Notes: generated by a model not told the origin, from the sequence alone. Positions 34,970 to 47,425 are shown, numbered from the stretch's first letter. The stretch is DNA of 64,000 bases from Thysanoteuthis rhombus (GCA_963457665.1 OY735212.1:52480838-52544837); one strand, 5' to 3'. Numbers and translations: made by a program.

Positions 34970-37900
34970 AAAACACACACGTATATTTACATCAATGTTG
35001 GTGGGATACGTTCAAAAGGATAACTTGGTTTTTAGCCAGGGTATCTCAGCGAGAAAACTGATACTTGTTAAGCATAATGAATAATTTAATTACTCGCCCA
35101 TGTGATGGCTGATGTCAAAGGGCCTGGTCTCTGGCCAAATCTTCAAGTTGAATGATATGAAAAAAACACTGGGGAAAAGCCAAAACATTCTACTACATAT
35201 AAAAATGTGTGCACAGCTGATAAATCCAAGTAATTTGCTTCCTATAAATTCCTGCTCAGTGTAAGACATAGAAAAGAAAAGAAAAGGGAAAATAAATGTG
35301 TGTTCAAAGCAGCAGGTGAAATATGAGTCCCAGTGAAATCTGGCCAAATCATAATTAGAAATGCAGTCAGCCTTTAGATAAATGCAAGAGAAATGTTTCC
35401 AAGAGATATCTTCATCTTTTTACAGCTTTTTATCACAATCTGTAAATGTGGTTGCAAAAATTACTTCGAACAGGAACCATCGATACCCAAAATCTAAATG
35501 CAATCTTCAACAACATTCATTTGCTTTTAGTTTTCTGAGATGAAGTCTTTTCATTATTCCACACAATTTTTGACAAATGCTTTCATCCTTTCATAAAAAA
35601 ATGCCTGAAATCATCTTGAGTTCTGTGTTTTTAGACTATGGAAAATCGTAGCATAATAACAAGTGCCATGAAATAAGTTGATATGACTACTGAAACCTGA
35701 AGTCATTTTTATCATTATTACTGCCTGAGAGATAGTTATGGGTGAGTGGTTCATCTATGAGCTCATTCATCCATTCCCATCAACTGCTGTGGTTTGCAAA
35801 GGACAAACCATGATAGAAGGAGTGAATTCTGTAAAGACCAGAAAGAATGGATATCCAGAACATGTTTATGTAACAAGTTTACAAAGCTTGCAATATTCAA
35901 AGTGAATACAACACTTGGCTGAAAACTTTGCTTTGTTTACCTGGTCTGGGGGTGATCCTGAATGGTTTTCTTTGATTGCTGCCTTCAGTTAGTTTGATTA
36001 GGATCAATACTTGTTCAAATCAATTGTTTGGTTCTCTGGGAAAAACTCATACTAAAATATTCACTTCCAATGACACAGCATCACCTTTTCTGGATGAAGA
36101 CTGGCTTTTGTTATGACCAGTGATCATTCATTTCACCTACCCCACCATCTCTTGCATTCCAGATTTTCACACAATATCCACTTTTCATCTCTCTTCTCCA
36201 TTTGTTTTGTAAAATTGAATACTTTTGAATCACAGTCTTGTAGGGCTATTTCTTTCCCTCAGTGGAAGTCACACATTAAAGTGACTAACATAACCAAGCT
36301 GATGCAAATAAGTTGTTAATTTTGAAAATGTTTGCTGTCTCCTTTTGCATTTGAGTTACAATTTTACCTTCTTAAAATATGATAGTATAGTAGATAAAAA
36401 AGAATGTTGCTTTATTTTCTTCAACATTAGAATAAAAAATGCACTAATGTGGGTGAATTTTTAAAAAATGTACACTAACCTGACTGCTGTCACAATGCAA
36501 TCAAAAGCAATCTTTTTGAAGTTTAAAGTAAATAGTATTAATGCCATTTAACTATAAAACAGAACAAACATTTACATTTGTTTTGAGAATTTAGGATAAT
36601 GTCTAACAAAAACAAACTAGCAACATGAACTGGAAATAATTTACCAAAACAAAATTCATGTGAGCAGGTAATTTTCCTACCTTACTTTGTTATGACATAT
36701 CTGAATAGTAAATCACTAATGATGTTAACAGAAGACACCATTGGTAAATGATTCAGGGGTGACTAACTGCTGAAATGAATTCATGTATTTAAATCTCTCT
36801 GAGGCAAAGTAGTCATTAGCCATGTTTTCTGTTAGTTTTTTATAGGGGTGATCACGTGCATCTAATAGATTTGAAATAATATTGCCATTTTTTGTCTCAT
36901 GTGAGCTGATGTTAATGTGATTCAAATATCCTGTGTAAAGAGTGAATACACAAGTATAGGAATGAGCTTAAAAGAATTGTAGTGAAGAGCACATGCAAAT
37001 CAATTTAGATATTTCTTAACTCAATATAGGGGAACGGAGATTCAGAAGGAAGATTGTGTGTGCTCTTTTTCAAAATAGGGAAGAAGGCCTGCCAACCTTT
37101 GTTGAAAATCAGCATTCAAAATTTAGTTTTTACCTGAGCTTAAACACTAACCACTAGCTCCAGTGAGAACTATGCAGTATATAATCCAGTCATCAAACAG
37201 GTTATGGAATTAAATGGGTGTATATTTACTAAATTTAATCTGACACAAAGCCAAATTAAGAAAATAGAGAGATGGAAGATTGTTTGTGACAATCTTCAAA
37301 GTAGGGAGGGCCTATTTGCTCTGAATATGAACATTCCAAATTCTGCGCTTGAACACCATTGAAGAAAAAAAAAACAGCTGAAAATGCTTGAAGTAGTTTT
37401 CTTAGAAAGAGAATAAGACAAAAAAGGTCACAGGGTTGCAACTCTGCAGCAGAAGATACAACAACTAGAAAGGAATACTTGTTAAGAATGAGAAAAGTTC
37501 TCAACAGTTTTGTTTGGCCTTGGAAGATGAATTCTCTGAGAAATATTTTTTGGTAGAAATTTAGCAGTTACGGTCACCATTAAAATGAAGTGTATGTATT
37601 TTTAGCAGTGCTTGGATATAACCTTAGTCAAATATAACAGCAGAATACATGCGAAGGAAATACATACAAAAGAAATATTTTCTATAAAAATATAAACATC
37701 TAATTATGAACAAAGAAATGAACTTGGGGAAATAAAAGGAACTTGCTTGTCACAGAACACTGATAATACAAAATGATTGATAGTAGACATAATAATGAAC
37801 GTACGTAATTAAAGCATCCTGATAGAATAGAGAGATTAAAATGTGCACGTAGAGAAAATTGCTTTAAAGTATACTTTACATCTGCGGAAGAGACAGACCA

Positions 37901-39140
37901 CACCTCCTGCAAGACAATACAAAGTAGATGAGATAGCGTCTCTTGCATTTGTTTTTATAAAAAAACATTCAGACGTAGTTGTTAGCAAGAATATAGGTGC
38001 TAAAGGGCTCTTAGCTAAAATGGTTAGCTAACTTGAGAATCTGCGTTAGTTTATCAATTCAAATCTCTTTGTGTGAGCTTGTTTTAAGAGCTATATTGTT
38101 CTAACTTGGTGGAAAGGTGTGTCTACATTATTATTAAATTTATTGTAGGTTTCATATTTCTAAACTTGATGGAAAATATATAAAATCTTACTTTTGTTGA
38201 ATCTGTACAAAGTAAAAAAGTTGTTCAAGTAATAAGTAATTGTTAGATCCTTTCAAAAGCTGACAAAGGTGCAGCAGAGGGAATAACATCTGGTGAGCAT
38301 TACTTAAAAAAGAAGCAATCAGAACGGAATCTTCTGACACATTAACACCGGATAATGCAGGCATTTATTGGACAAAGTCACGTTTGACACAAGGCTACAA
38401 TTCTGAGGTGAGGAACAAGTTTGCGAGACCAACACTCTGATGAATGTACAATTATGAATGCTTGAGTTTGTTTGACTAAGACATCAGTAACTCCAAACTG
38501 CATTTACAAGGAGAAAATTCACACTCTGGCTAACAAAATATGAAAGCTAACTTCAATCCTATTCTGAGGACTTTATTTATTCAATTGCATTTCCAAGAAA
38601 ACAACTCAATAACTTGCAAAATAAGAAGACTATTGTTTACTTTACTTTCTGAGCACTTTATTTGTTTGAACCAAGTCTAGCATAAGGCTGCTTTCTAACA
38701 GCATCAGTAAGACTTGAACTCACACTAAATGGCTTGTGAGACTCCCTCCAAGTTTTCCCCCTGTGGGAGCATCAGGAATGATACAAAATTGCACAAATAA
38801 ATACCGAAAAGAATGAAAAAAAGAGGAAGAAAAAGCCCAACAGCCAGAGCAAAGCAGACTGTCATTTTTTTGTCACCTTTTTTCATGGCTTTCCAACTAT
38901 TCTTTGCATTGTTACCACCCCCCCTTCTGAGAACTCTATTTTCTTTCTTTCTTTCCTATTTTTTTTTCACGTCTCATCAGTGAAGAAAAAAAAGCGACAA
39001 AGCACTCAGGTAATGCAACTTACTCGCAACACCTACCCAGATATTGCAGTTCTGATCACCGAAGCAAATATGACATATGCAATGAGCTTACGTGTCGTAC
39101 AACAACTGTTGAAATGTCAGTGAACATCTGAGTAGAGTAT
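34969..39140. other. Unannotated stretch, 4.2 kb
   Basis: No gene, RNA or repeat family was recognised; this is the longest featureless part of the window. At about 38690-38750 the minus strand contains a B-box-like GAGTTCAAGTCTTAC, a possible remnant of a tRNA-derived SINE. Confidence 0.35.
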
Positions 39141-39144
39141 TAGA

Positions 39145-40113
39145 TATTAGAAACCATCAACAAAAACTGTCAACAGAGGTTTCTTTAGTTTTTATGTTTG
39201 GCTGGTTAAGTATGTATCATAGGTATATGCAGCACCGATGGAGCTAGAGGGCTGAAAAGTATGTCATGTACTCCTTACTTCGCCTAGGAAAAGAGATTTT
39301 TGGTCATTGAAAATTACTCCACCTAAATAGATTTTTAGTATGGGGTTCAATTTACAATTGTTAAATTGATCACTGCAGACTTTTCAATCATCATCATCAG
39401 CAGCCTTTTGACATCGGTTGTTGGACATAGACCTTCTCAAAAATTCACAAGACCTCTCTATCGAGGGAGTCATGGAGCCAGTACTTTCCAAACTTATCTA
39501 GTTTGTCATACCATCTTACATTTTTTTTTTGTTTTGCATGTGATCTCTGGGGATCCACGTTGTGATTCATGATATCCAGCAGTTGTCTGCCATTCTCACA
39601 TGACAAGCCCATTGCCATTTAAGTTTTCTAATGGATTCTATGATACCTAGGACTCCTGTTTTGCCTCAAATACACTGTTCTGTCTTATGATCACTCCATG
39701 TAATGTTGAGCATGATTCTCTCCTGTGCACGTTGTATGGTTCTCAGTTGGAGGATAAATCTTTTGGTTAGAGTCCATGTTTCTGCTTCATTGGTGACTAT
39801 CTGGAGGATGCATTTGTTTTAGACCCTTCTTTTTAGCACTAGCAGGATTTTCTTGTTCTTAAAGGTTGAGCTTACCACCCTAGAGGGATTCTTTGCTTGA
39901 TTTCTTCTTCTTTTGAGGATTTCATAGAAATTTGTTGTCCTGGGTCTATGTAGTGGTCTACTATCTCCAGTTACCATCACTGTCTGACAAAATGTGAAAG
40001 AAGTCACTTATTTATTGATACCCGTTTTTCCAATCTTTTAATTCATCAACCCCAACACAGCACGCTGACAAAGAATGCTGGCTGCATGACAGTTTCTATA
40101 GAGTGACTAACTA
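39145..40113 (-). repeat. Family A copy 9, interrupted by a LINE
   Basis: Reversed tail TTAGAAACCATCAACAAAAA at the low end, then GGAGCTAGAGGGCTGAAAAG and TATGGGGTTCAATTTACAAT up to 39375. After the LINE at 39376-39975 it resumes with GACAAAATGTGAAAGAAGTC. It ends with the reversed head GACAGTTTCTATAGAGTGAC and TAACTAGAC. About 370 bp of family A remain once the LINE is discounted, so the repeat is older than the LINE. Confidence 0.8.
39376..39975 (-). mobile_element. 5'-truncated RTE-like LINE nested in family A
   Basis: On the minus strand it encodes decayed pieces such as 'EAETWTLTKRFI', 'LRTIQRAQERIMLNITW' and 'SDHKTEQC'. These match the C-terminal region of RTE-type reverse transcriptase proteins (TYGAETWxLTKxxxxxLRxxQRAxERxML). 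The 3' end carries the expected trinucleotide tail, seen on the top strand as (ATC)n at 39388-39400. ATCACTG at 39369-39375 and 39976-39982 flanks the element as a candidate 7-bp target-site duplication. Only about 600 bp were inserted, typical of abortive target-primed reverse transcription. It belongs to the same family as 56372-56845. Confidence 0.75.
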
Positions 40114-40261
40114 GACCTGTTCTCATTTTGCTTTAAAAAAGAGATAAGTAACAGCTTCATTACTTAGTTTCAACAAAAAGTAGAATGATCATCTCAGAAT
40201 AACCATAAACTTATCATCCAAACACATTAGGATTTTTTCAACTTATTTATTTATGCTTCAA

Positions 40262-40740
40262 GTAGCTGTTTATATAAGCCATGGTATCAGAGATTTGATA
40301 AACAACTATGTCAAAACTTTCATTCACTCTAATAATTACACGTAAAATGATACACCAAATAAAAGCACTTAGAAAATATACATTGGAGGTAGTTTTACCA
40401 AAGAAATTCATTTTCATGTTATTTGAATACTAGCTGTCTATATTACCTGTGATATGATATACATATACTATATTACTTATGATGTTAAGGTAGGATTTTA
40501 TAAACATACATTAAATACTTAAAGCTTACATAGAAATTCATTGGAAATTATTTTTCTTAAAGAAATATTTGGCAGATCTTATTAATAATACTGTGCTGTC
40601 TGCTATGCAGCCCCACCAATAGCATCAACTTCATTTGATATAATATAACTAACTGTCTGTTTATATAATCCATGATATCATGGGTGGAACTGAAGAAATA
40701 CATCAATATTTTCATTCATTCTAATCTTTACATATATAAC
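40262..40740. repeat. Degenerate tandem repeat, period ~170-220 bp
   Basis: Three starts resemble each other: 40268 (AGCTGTTTATATAAGCCATG), 40433 (AGCTGTCTATATTACCTGTG) and 40653 (ACTGTCTGTTTATATAATCC). Each is followed after similar spacing by TTTCATTCATTCTAAT-like and AAATTCATTKGAAATT-like words. A related start lies at about 49345. Confidence 0.45.
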
Positions 40741-40744
40741 TAGA

Positions 40745-41290
40745 ACACACCCAGAGAAGGCATACCCCTGCCAATACCATTATTAGGGGAGTAATTGTGC
40801 ATGGATCCACCCCAAAATGTTCCAGTTCTTCTGTAGCCTATTGTCCACTCTGCCACAAAGTTTTATTGAAATTCTTTGAGAACTTCTGGACAAACATGAA
40901 ATTTGGTTGTATCATATGAATCGGATATGTAATTACGACAAAAGGAAGATAATTGTTCATAGATCCGCTCTAAAATTTAATTGCTTCTCCAATAGGCTAC
41001 GTTTCAGCCTTCCCCTAAATGTCATTGAATTGGATAAGTTTTGGAGATATAATGTGAACAGTCATGAGCATATACATGTAATAAAAAAAATTGAAGCAAT
41101 ACATCATTCAGAAAAAAAACCTTGATCTGCCCCAAACTCTTACAACCTCTTCCTTATCTCATTATTCACCCTTCTAAAAATTTCATGGAAATTCATCCAG
41201 TTCTTTCAGAGATAGAGTGTGGACAGACAGATAAACAGACACAAAAATGTATTCAACTCTTTTCAACTTTGTTGACAGAGGTCAATATCA
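40745..41290 (+). repeat. Family G repeat, three tandem units
   Basis: The three units begin at about 40804 (CATGGATCCACCCCAAAATG), 40962 (CATAGATCCGCTCTAAAATT) and 41127 (TGATCTGCCCCAAACTC), a spacing of 158-165 bp. They are preceded by the family start (CATACCCCTGCCAATACCAT). The last unit ends with GGACAGACAGATAAACAGAC and AACTTTGTTGACAGAGGT. The same three-unit arrangement occurs in reverse at 7.4 kb. Confidence 0.7.
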
Positions 41291-41687
41291 CGTAGATGGA
41301 AAATGAAACAATGAACATAGTTATGTTTTAGCACTAACTGCACTTAAACCTGATACATACAGGCAAAAGTTTTGGCTTTTGTTATCACTATCCACTAACT
41401 TTACTGCTATTTCACCACTCTCCCACTGAGCTTTAGTCCAAATGCAATGTATTGTCTGCTAGGGAAAAACATGAATATTAAACACTAAATTCTGCATTTT
41501 TGGCTTCGCAGTTTGTTTGAGTATATTTCGTCACTGAATCTGTAGGTTGTACATTGAAAATCAAGAACCAAGAACTGATTGTGTGTCAATTAGGAATCAA
41601 GGCAAATATCATTGTTGGAATGTAAATGCATTACTAATTATTTCATCATAAAATGCATTGAAAATCCAACTTTCTCTACACCATAAT
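41291..41687. repeat. Segment related to 49.4-50.0 kb
   Basis: CTAACTTTACTGCTATTTCACC with TGAGCTTTAGT, and further on AATGTAAATGCATTACTAAT and AAATGCATTGAAAATC, resemble 49505-49560 and 49768-49850 in the same order. In both places a family A copy follows. It is either an ancient segmental duplication or a larger composite element. Confidence 0.4.
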
Positions 41688-41935
41688 TAAATAGAAACTA
41701 TTACATAACCAACATCTTTTAGCAGCATGCTATATTGAAGATGGTCAATTAAAAAATTGGGAAAAGGGGTGATCAATAAACAAGTTACATCTCTCTCCTT
41801 TTATTGAACAGTGATCAATAAAAAGTCCAAATTTTCTCCCAAATCTTTTTTGTAGCCCTTTAGCTCCATTGGTGCAGCAGTGAAGGAACCTATTTTGATC
41901 GTCGATTTCTTATATGGCATCAAGAAAAGCGGATA
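41688..41935 (+). repeat. Family A copy 10, shortened
   Basis: Head AAATAGAAACTATTACATAA, CATCTTTTAGCAGCATGCTA, TTTTATTGAACAGTGATCAA and TAGCTCCATTGGTGCAGCAG, then GGAACCTATTTTGATCGTCG and ATTTCTTAT. The middle, including the GCATAAACTTACA block, is deleted. Confidence 0.75.
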
Positions 41936-42536
41936 AGGAAGTACGTAGCTGAATGAAATTGCTTGCCAATGGGTCTCTGTGGTAAATTCAGTAACGTGCT
42001 GTCAGACATGCTCCTAAGGATCATGGGATGCTCATTGGAGGTTACTTCTCTTTTTTCCCATCCATACTGCTTGTTTAATGGACATAAGATTTAAAATCAA
42101 CACAGTGCTACGAGGAAAAGCAACAAAAGTATGATGATAAATACACTAAACTGAAAGAATAAATGATAAAAATTTTCATCTCAGAAATTCAAAGAGTGAA
42201 ATAACGTATTACGCTTTCTAATTGCTTTTTTTTCAAACTTAAATTCAAAGCAGAGAGCTTTTGGCCGTGCAGTAAATTTGAAACTTTAATAGGAAAAAAA
42301 TCAAATAATCCCATGACTTAGCAACTCATTAGAACACAATGTTGGATCTGCCAAAGTATTTCTCGGACGAATAGGTATCACTTGGTGACAGGGCAGCCAA
42401 TGTTGGGTCCCGCCCCCCCCAGATCTGAGATTTTACAACTCCGCCATTTGGGTTTCATGTTTTAAAAATTATTCATAATTTGGGGGTTTTCATACATCAA
42501 CAGAATGAATTCTTAAATATAACTCATATGTTCATG

Positions 42537-42903
42537 TAAGTATTTAAAATAACACATCCTCAAATAAGTATTTGAAATAACACATCCTCAAATAAGTATT
42601 TAAAATAACACATCCTCAAATAAGTATTTAAAATAACACATCTTCAAATAAGTATTTAAAATAACACATCTTCAAATAAGTATTTAAAATAACACATCCT
42701 CAAATAAGTATTTAAAATAACACATCTTCAAATAAGTATTTGAAATAACACATCCTCAAATAAGTATTTAAAATAACACATTTTCAAATAAGTATTTAAA
42801 ATAACACATCCTCAAATAAGTATTTAAAATAACACATCCTCAAATAAGTATTTGAAATAACACATCCTCAAATAAGTATTTAAAATAAAACATCTTCAAA
42901 TAA
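42537..42903. repeat. 28-bp minisatellite, 13 units
   Basis: Head-to-tail units of CAAATAAGTATTTAAAATAA plus CACATCCT (28 bp). They vary mainly at two sites (TTTAA/TTTGA and CATCCT/CATCTT/CATTTT). There are no spacers. The near-identity of units indicates recent expansion. Confidence 0.95.
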
Positions 42904-43465
42904 GCAGTTGATGTATTGATCAGCAATCAAACGGGTTTCAATTTTGTATGGTACATATACTGTTGAAGTACTAGCTATGACCAAGTAAAGAACAAAAATG
43001 GTGGGAAAACGACATCTGGCAAAAAAGACACTGAACTCATATGAAATGTAATTTTATCATCAAAATTTTTGTTTCATTAGTAAGAAGAAAAATGGAAGGA
43101 AATCAGATATAAAATTTGTTTGCATATACCAGATAGAACCACATATTTTTGAAAATAGACAGTGTAAAAAGTTGTAAAAAAAATGTAACTAAAATACACT
43201 TAAATTTGATATTTTGTTAATCTGGGTTATTCATTGGGGGAAGTTGTGAGTCTAATCAGGGGCTTTCTTTAAAATCTCATTGGCAAAGCCGATCTCATCT
43301 CCAAGTAGCATGAAACAGATTGTTCTGGATTATATAGGGTCAGTAGCAGGTAGTAATCCCTGATCTATTGAGAGAGATGTATTCATGCCAATCCCAAGAG
43401 CAATGTTTAGAAATTAGATGAGAGTGAATCAATGTGGAAGCAGCCTCCCACATGATAATTAGCTG
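42904..43465. other. Unannotated stretch
   Basis: No gene or repeat was recognised. Confidence 0.35.
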
Positions 43466-43469
43466 AAGT

Positions 43470-43620
43470 GTGATCTGAAAGTTTTCAATGAATGATGTTC
43501 AATTTATGTGATTATCATTTACCACTGAATCAAGTGTATTGAAAATGAAAGATTATGTTCAAAAATAAATATTTACTGAGGTAGAAAAAATGCATTTTTA
43601 TCATTATGTGGCAAACAGCA
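43470..43620 (+). mobile_element. Mariner-type MITE interior fragment
   Basis: ACCACTGAATCAAGTGTATT, AAAATAAATATTT and AATGCATTTTTATCATTATG align with the interior and right part of the MITEs at 8.27 and 33.7 kb. The left inverted repeat is missing. Confidence 0.5.
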
Positions 43621-45240
43621 AAGCTAGGAAGCCTAGTCTGCCTTTAATTTACCAATAGTAGGAGGGAGGAAGTAAAAGATTCATGCCTTTCCAGAGGGCA
43701 CAACTATGAAGTGAACAACAACTTTCTCAGCTAGAATCTTCCATTTTCCATACTTCCAAGCACTAGGCCATTCACACCTGGATATCTTGAAGGACCGAGT
43801 TCTTAATGAGTAACAAATTTTAGTTCTTCCGCAAGTTTACCTTTTTTTTGTTTGCCATAATGGAGAGAAGCTTCCGACCAAAGTTCCCTGTAAGCTATGT
43901 GCACTTACACATTTTGCAACAAGTGTACAAAGGAAATAAATGATAAAAGATTTCAAATTCTGTTGATAACTTATTGAATTTTCATCGAAAACATATTGAT
44001 TACCTATCTCGAATTCAAAAGCACACACAAACTTTTGTCACAGGAAAAAATGTATTCATAAAATCTTTGCACCAACAACAAAGAATCAGAGGGAACATTG
44101 CTTCCTATCAGTTTTGCAGAATAAAGAGAAGCTTTCAACCACTTTTCTTTCACCTGCATGGCATGGAGTAAACTTTTCAAAAGTGAGGAATGTCTGTATT
44201 CGATCCTAACAAGATGGTCTAATGAATCATGAATATGGAATAGTGAGTTTGATCCTCATCAGGTGCCTCATACTGGAGGCCTCCTACCAAAACTAACATG
44301 GATTTACCGTTATGCAAGAGAATAGCGTTCAGGCTATCATACCCTTTCATTATTGTAAATGGAACAGGCCATCTTAAATATACACAAACTGATAAATAGC
44401 TACGGGAGATTATCTGATCAGACAAGATTAGTTCTAGATCTAATCCAAGATCAGTTCTAGAATAAAAGAAATACAGGAGTGTGTTAACCAAAATCAACAA
44501 TTCTATGATTCAACCAACTTCGTGTATGATTTCAACTACATTTACTCAGAGTAAAAATACAACCTAAGAGCAGAATACCACAAGTTTACTAACTTGCACA
44601 AAAATACAGCAGTAACTCTACTCATAATCCATTGAGGCCACTCCCCCTCTGATTCTGCCACACCCACAAAGTCTTACAGTTCAGCAAATGGCAGAGTGAG
44701 TCTGAAATAGAAGAAAAAATAATGTTGCTTTTTGGAAATGTGTTCCAGGTGTTGTCAATTTGAGCAAGTAGGGTTTGCAGCAGAAGTTATTCCTTGATCA
44801 AATGCATACATGAGCTTTGATCTGATAGCAAAATAGGAAATCGTTTAATACATTGGAAAATTAATTATTATAATGAGTGGCGTGATCTTGATCTGTTAGG
44901 ACAGATAGGCATAATGTTGTTTTGGGAAGTATTTGTCAAGATGACATTAATCAGTCCTAGAGTTCCTTCCTTTCCTATTCAGTACGCATACATAGGCTAT
45001 TTGGGATTGTGAAATAAGGAAGCTTGAGAAAACATAGAAAAGAAAAGTCGCTCTGTTATTTTCAGGCTCTTTTTCAATACTACCTGGTTGGATAAACCTG
45101 AAGAGAAGATAGCAGATCTGATAATTTTGCTGTGGGAAAGAGTGAAATGTTTAAAATCTGCTCAACATAAATCAGCTAAATCTTAATTAGCATAATATAA
45201 TTTAATCAAGTGCTTAATTACTATTGTAATTAATCTGTAT
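43621..45240. other. Unannotated stretch
   Basis: No gene was recognised. A 93-codon minus-strand frame at 44219-44500 has no motif. An imperfect AGTTCTAGA-containing inverted/direct repeat lies at about 44405-44465. Confidence 0.35.
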
Positions 45241-45244
45241 ATCT

Positions 45245-45600
45245 GAGGAAGGCCAGAGAACACACAGGTCAAAATGTTGTAATAAAACAAAAAAAAAAAG
45301 ATATCAAGGAAAAATGTGAGAAACTAATTTTTTCACTCTTGACCTATTCTCTTGACTTCTTTAGAACTATTGTACACTGATTGGAACTGGTATCCTCATC
45401 TTGGTTATTATAGTCACAACATTTCAGCCATTGTACCTTCCAGCCTGCTTCAGGTGCCTGTTCCATTTGGTACCATTCTCATAATTGAATAAAGGGTTCA
45501 CTTCATAATTTTGAGATGTTTTTGAATATGATAGACACCTGTAAAAGGCTGGAGAGTATAACAGTCAAAACTTTGTTACTATAAAAACCATGATGAGGTC
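45245..45600. repeat. Three copies of a ~50-bp retroelement-tail-like motif
   Basis: The motif (CTG-GGAAGG, GTCAAAATGTTGT, AATAAAAC) appears on the plus strand at 45245-45293 and again at 45537-45600 (AAAAGGCTGGAGAGTATAAC, AAACTTTGTTACTATAAAAA). It is on the minus strand at about 45405-45470, seen as CAACATTTCAGCCATTGTAC. GAAACGTTGT-like words of this type often lie at the 3' ends of Penelope-like and some other retroelements. A similar word ends the element at 63.65 kb. Confidence 0.5.
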
Positions 45601-45654
45601 ACTAGTTTGGATAAATCAATTTATAATAATGATAATTCCCCATCTCAGAAATTC

Positions 45655-45875
45655 AAAATTCTTCAGATTTTTTTCAACTTTTTTTCTTTTTACATTCTTC
45701 CATATTCTCTCCAAATTTTTATCTCTTCTCCTCTCTGTGATGATCCTTCTTTATCCGTTTTAATCCTTTTTTCTCTTTGCATATCTTTCCCTTCTCAGCT
45801 TTCTCTCACTTTTTCTTCCCCTCACCAACACACCCTCATTCCTGACTGCCATTCCTCATTGAACAGCAAACAATT
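45655..45875. other. Polypyrimidine tract
   Basis: About 200 bp of top-strand C/T-rich DNA with few purines. The 91-codon plus-strand frame across it is F/S/L-rich and not credible as a gene. Confidence 0.6.
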
Positions 45876-46990
45876 CCTGTAAGAGTGAAGGATGATGTCA
45901 GAGCAAATACGACATTAAAACCAGACACTTCAGTAAAGCCTTGTAGCTTTATCATTAATTATTTGTAGATTTTGAAACACTTCTTATACATTAGTGAAGC
46001 CACACAAAAGAGACGAAGTGTTGTTGCTGACACCAAAATAATTCCAGATGTTGGTACCTCTTTCTCTTGGCCTCTCTTAACACCTTTTAATTTTACATCA
46101 ATTCCTCAGTAAGAACTTTCCATTGGATTGATATGTTGACAGTCCACGAGGAGCAGTAGATGTTTGGGAGTTTTGTTAAAAATAACAATAATGACGAATC
46201 TAATTTGACATATTTTTCTGAAGTGGGAAAGACAATTGCTTGATTGCTTGGTTGAACAATAATCTTCAAAGTTCTTTTTTGTATTCGAAAAGGCTGCTCT
46301 CATAATACTTTGTAGTTTTATTGGAATATAGATCAGGTGTTGAACTGGAATTTCTCTGGGCAAGATGTCAGATGTACTTTGAGAGCTGATAAGACATATT
46401 CTAGAAGGATAAAATGATACCCTCTTACAGTTCTACCCGCTTTACACAGCTTTTCTCACATGAAACACCTTGATCCGTCATAGTTTTGATCCGTGTCTGT
46501 AAGTATCCATGCCTTATCTAGATTTATTTGGTACTCATGTTATCAAAATGTATCATTAGATATCAGAAAAAGCTGAAAGAATTTATATCGGTGTTATGCT
46601 TAGTGTAAAACTAGCAGACAGAGGTTACTTTTTGTTCTGGGAATGCTCAAAATTTTATACCATTGCAGCTTACGGAACATTTCATGGGAATGCTCTATTT
46701 TTGCGCAGCATGGAAACCTGTATCACACTGCATTGAATGTACAGAAAATATGGTTGTGAAGATGATCCTGTAGTGATCCAGTAATACAGGTGAGGAGCCT
46801 TGATAAACTGCAGTGAGTAACTGGCCTAACAAACATTGTTGTAGAAAAGGGATTGATAGAGAAAAAACTGTAAGAGTAATTAGAACCTTTTGTTTAAATT
46901 GTGTGACTATAACTGTGTGAATCAATGTGTGATCGGTTATAAGAAAGTCTGCCTAGAGAGATGGAAGGAAAGAAATACGAGCAAATATCA
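45876..46990. other. Unannotated stretch
   Basis: No gene or repeat family was recognised. Confidence 0.35.
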
Positions 46991-46994
46991 AATA

Positions 46995-47425
46995 AGAATG
47001 AAATATCTTGATCAAACATTGATCGGATTAAAAGGTCAGTCAGACTACAAGAATTGTACCAGTAAAATGGATTGATAGAAACCCTAACAAATACTAAATG
47101 TAGAACCTTCTGATCAGATTTTGCTTGATTAAAGGTCAGACTACAGGATTTGTACCTGTAATATGGATTTGACAGAAACACCAACAACAGTAAAAATAAA
47201 TAGAATTTTCTAATCAAATGCTGGTTACTTCTTTTTCTAAAGGGGTGCAGCTGGAGAATTGATAAATGATTACACAAACTAATTGTAAGAGCAAATATAA
47301 CCTGATCAAAGATTGCAAGAAGGTTGGATTACAAAACTTGTAACAGCAGAATAGGTCGATAGAAACACAAGTCTATAGTTAATTAGAAAATAACGTTCTC
47401 ATCAAATTTTGTTTGGATTGAAAGA
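46995..47425. repeat. Degenerate ~100-bp tandem repeat
   Basis: Units begin at about 47028 (GATTAAAAGGTCAGTCAGAC), 47128 (GATTAAAGGTCAGACTACAG) and 47316 (AAGAAGGTTGGATTACAAAA). Each is followed by a TTGTANC-like word, AGTAAAATGGAT/AATATGGAT/CAGAATAGG, GATAGAAAC and AGAA.CTTCT/AATTTTCT. A worn-out unit fits between the last two starts. Confidence 0.5.

Noticed and set aside
42537-42903. CRISPR-like array of regular 28-bp units
   Set aside because: Units are contiguous with no spacers, and the context is eukaryotic. It is a minisatellite.
45607-45882. 91-codon plus-strand frame
   Set aside because: It spans a polypyrimidine tract and has no domain or homologue known to me.
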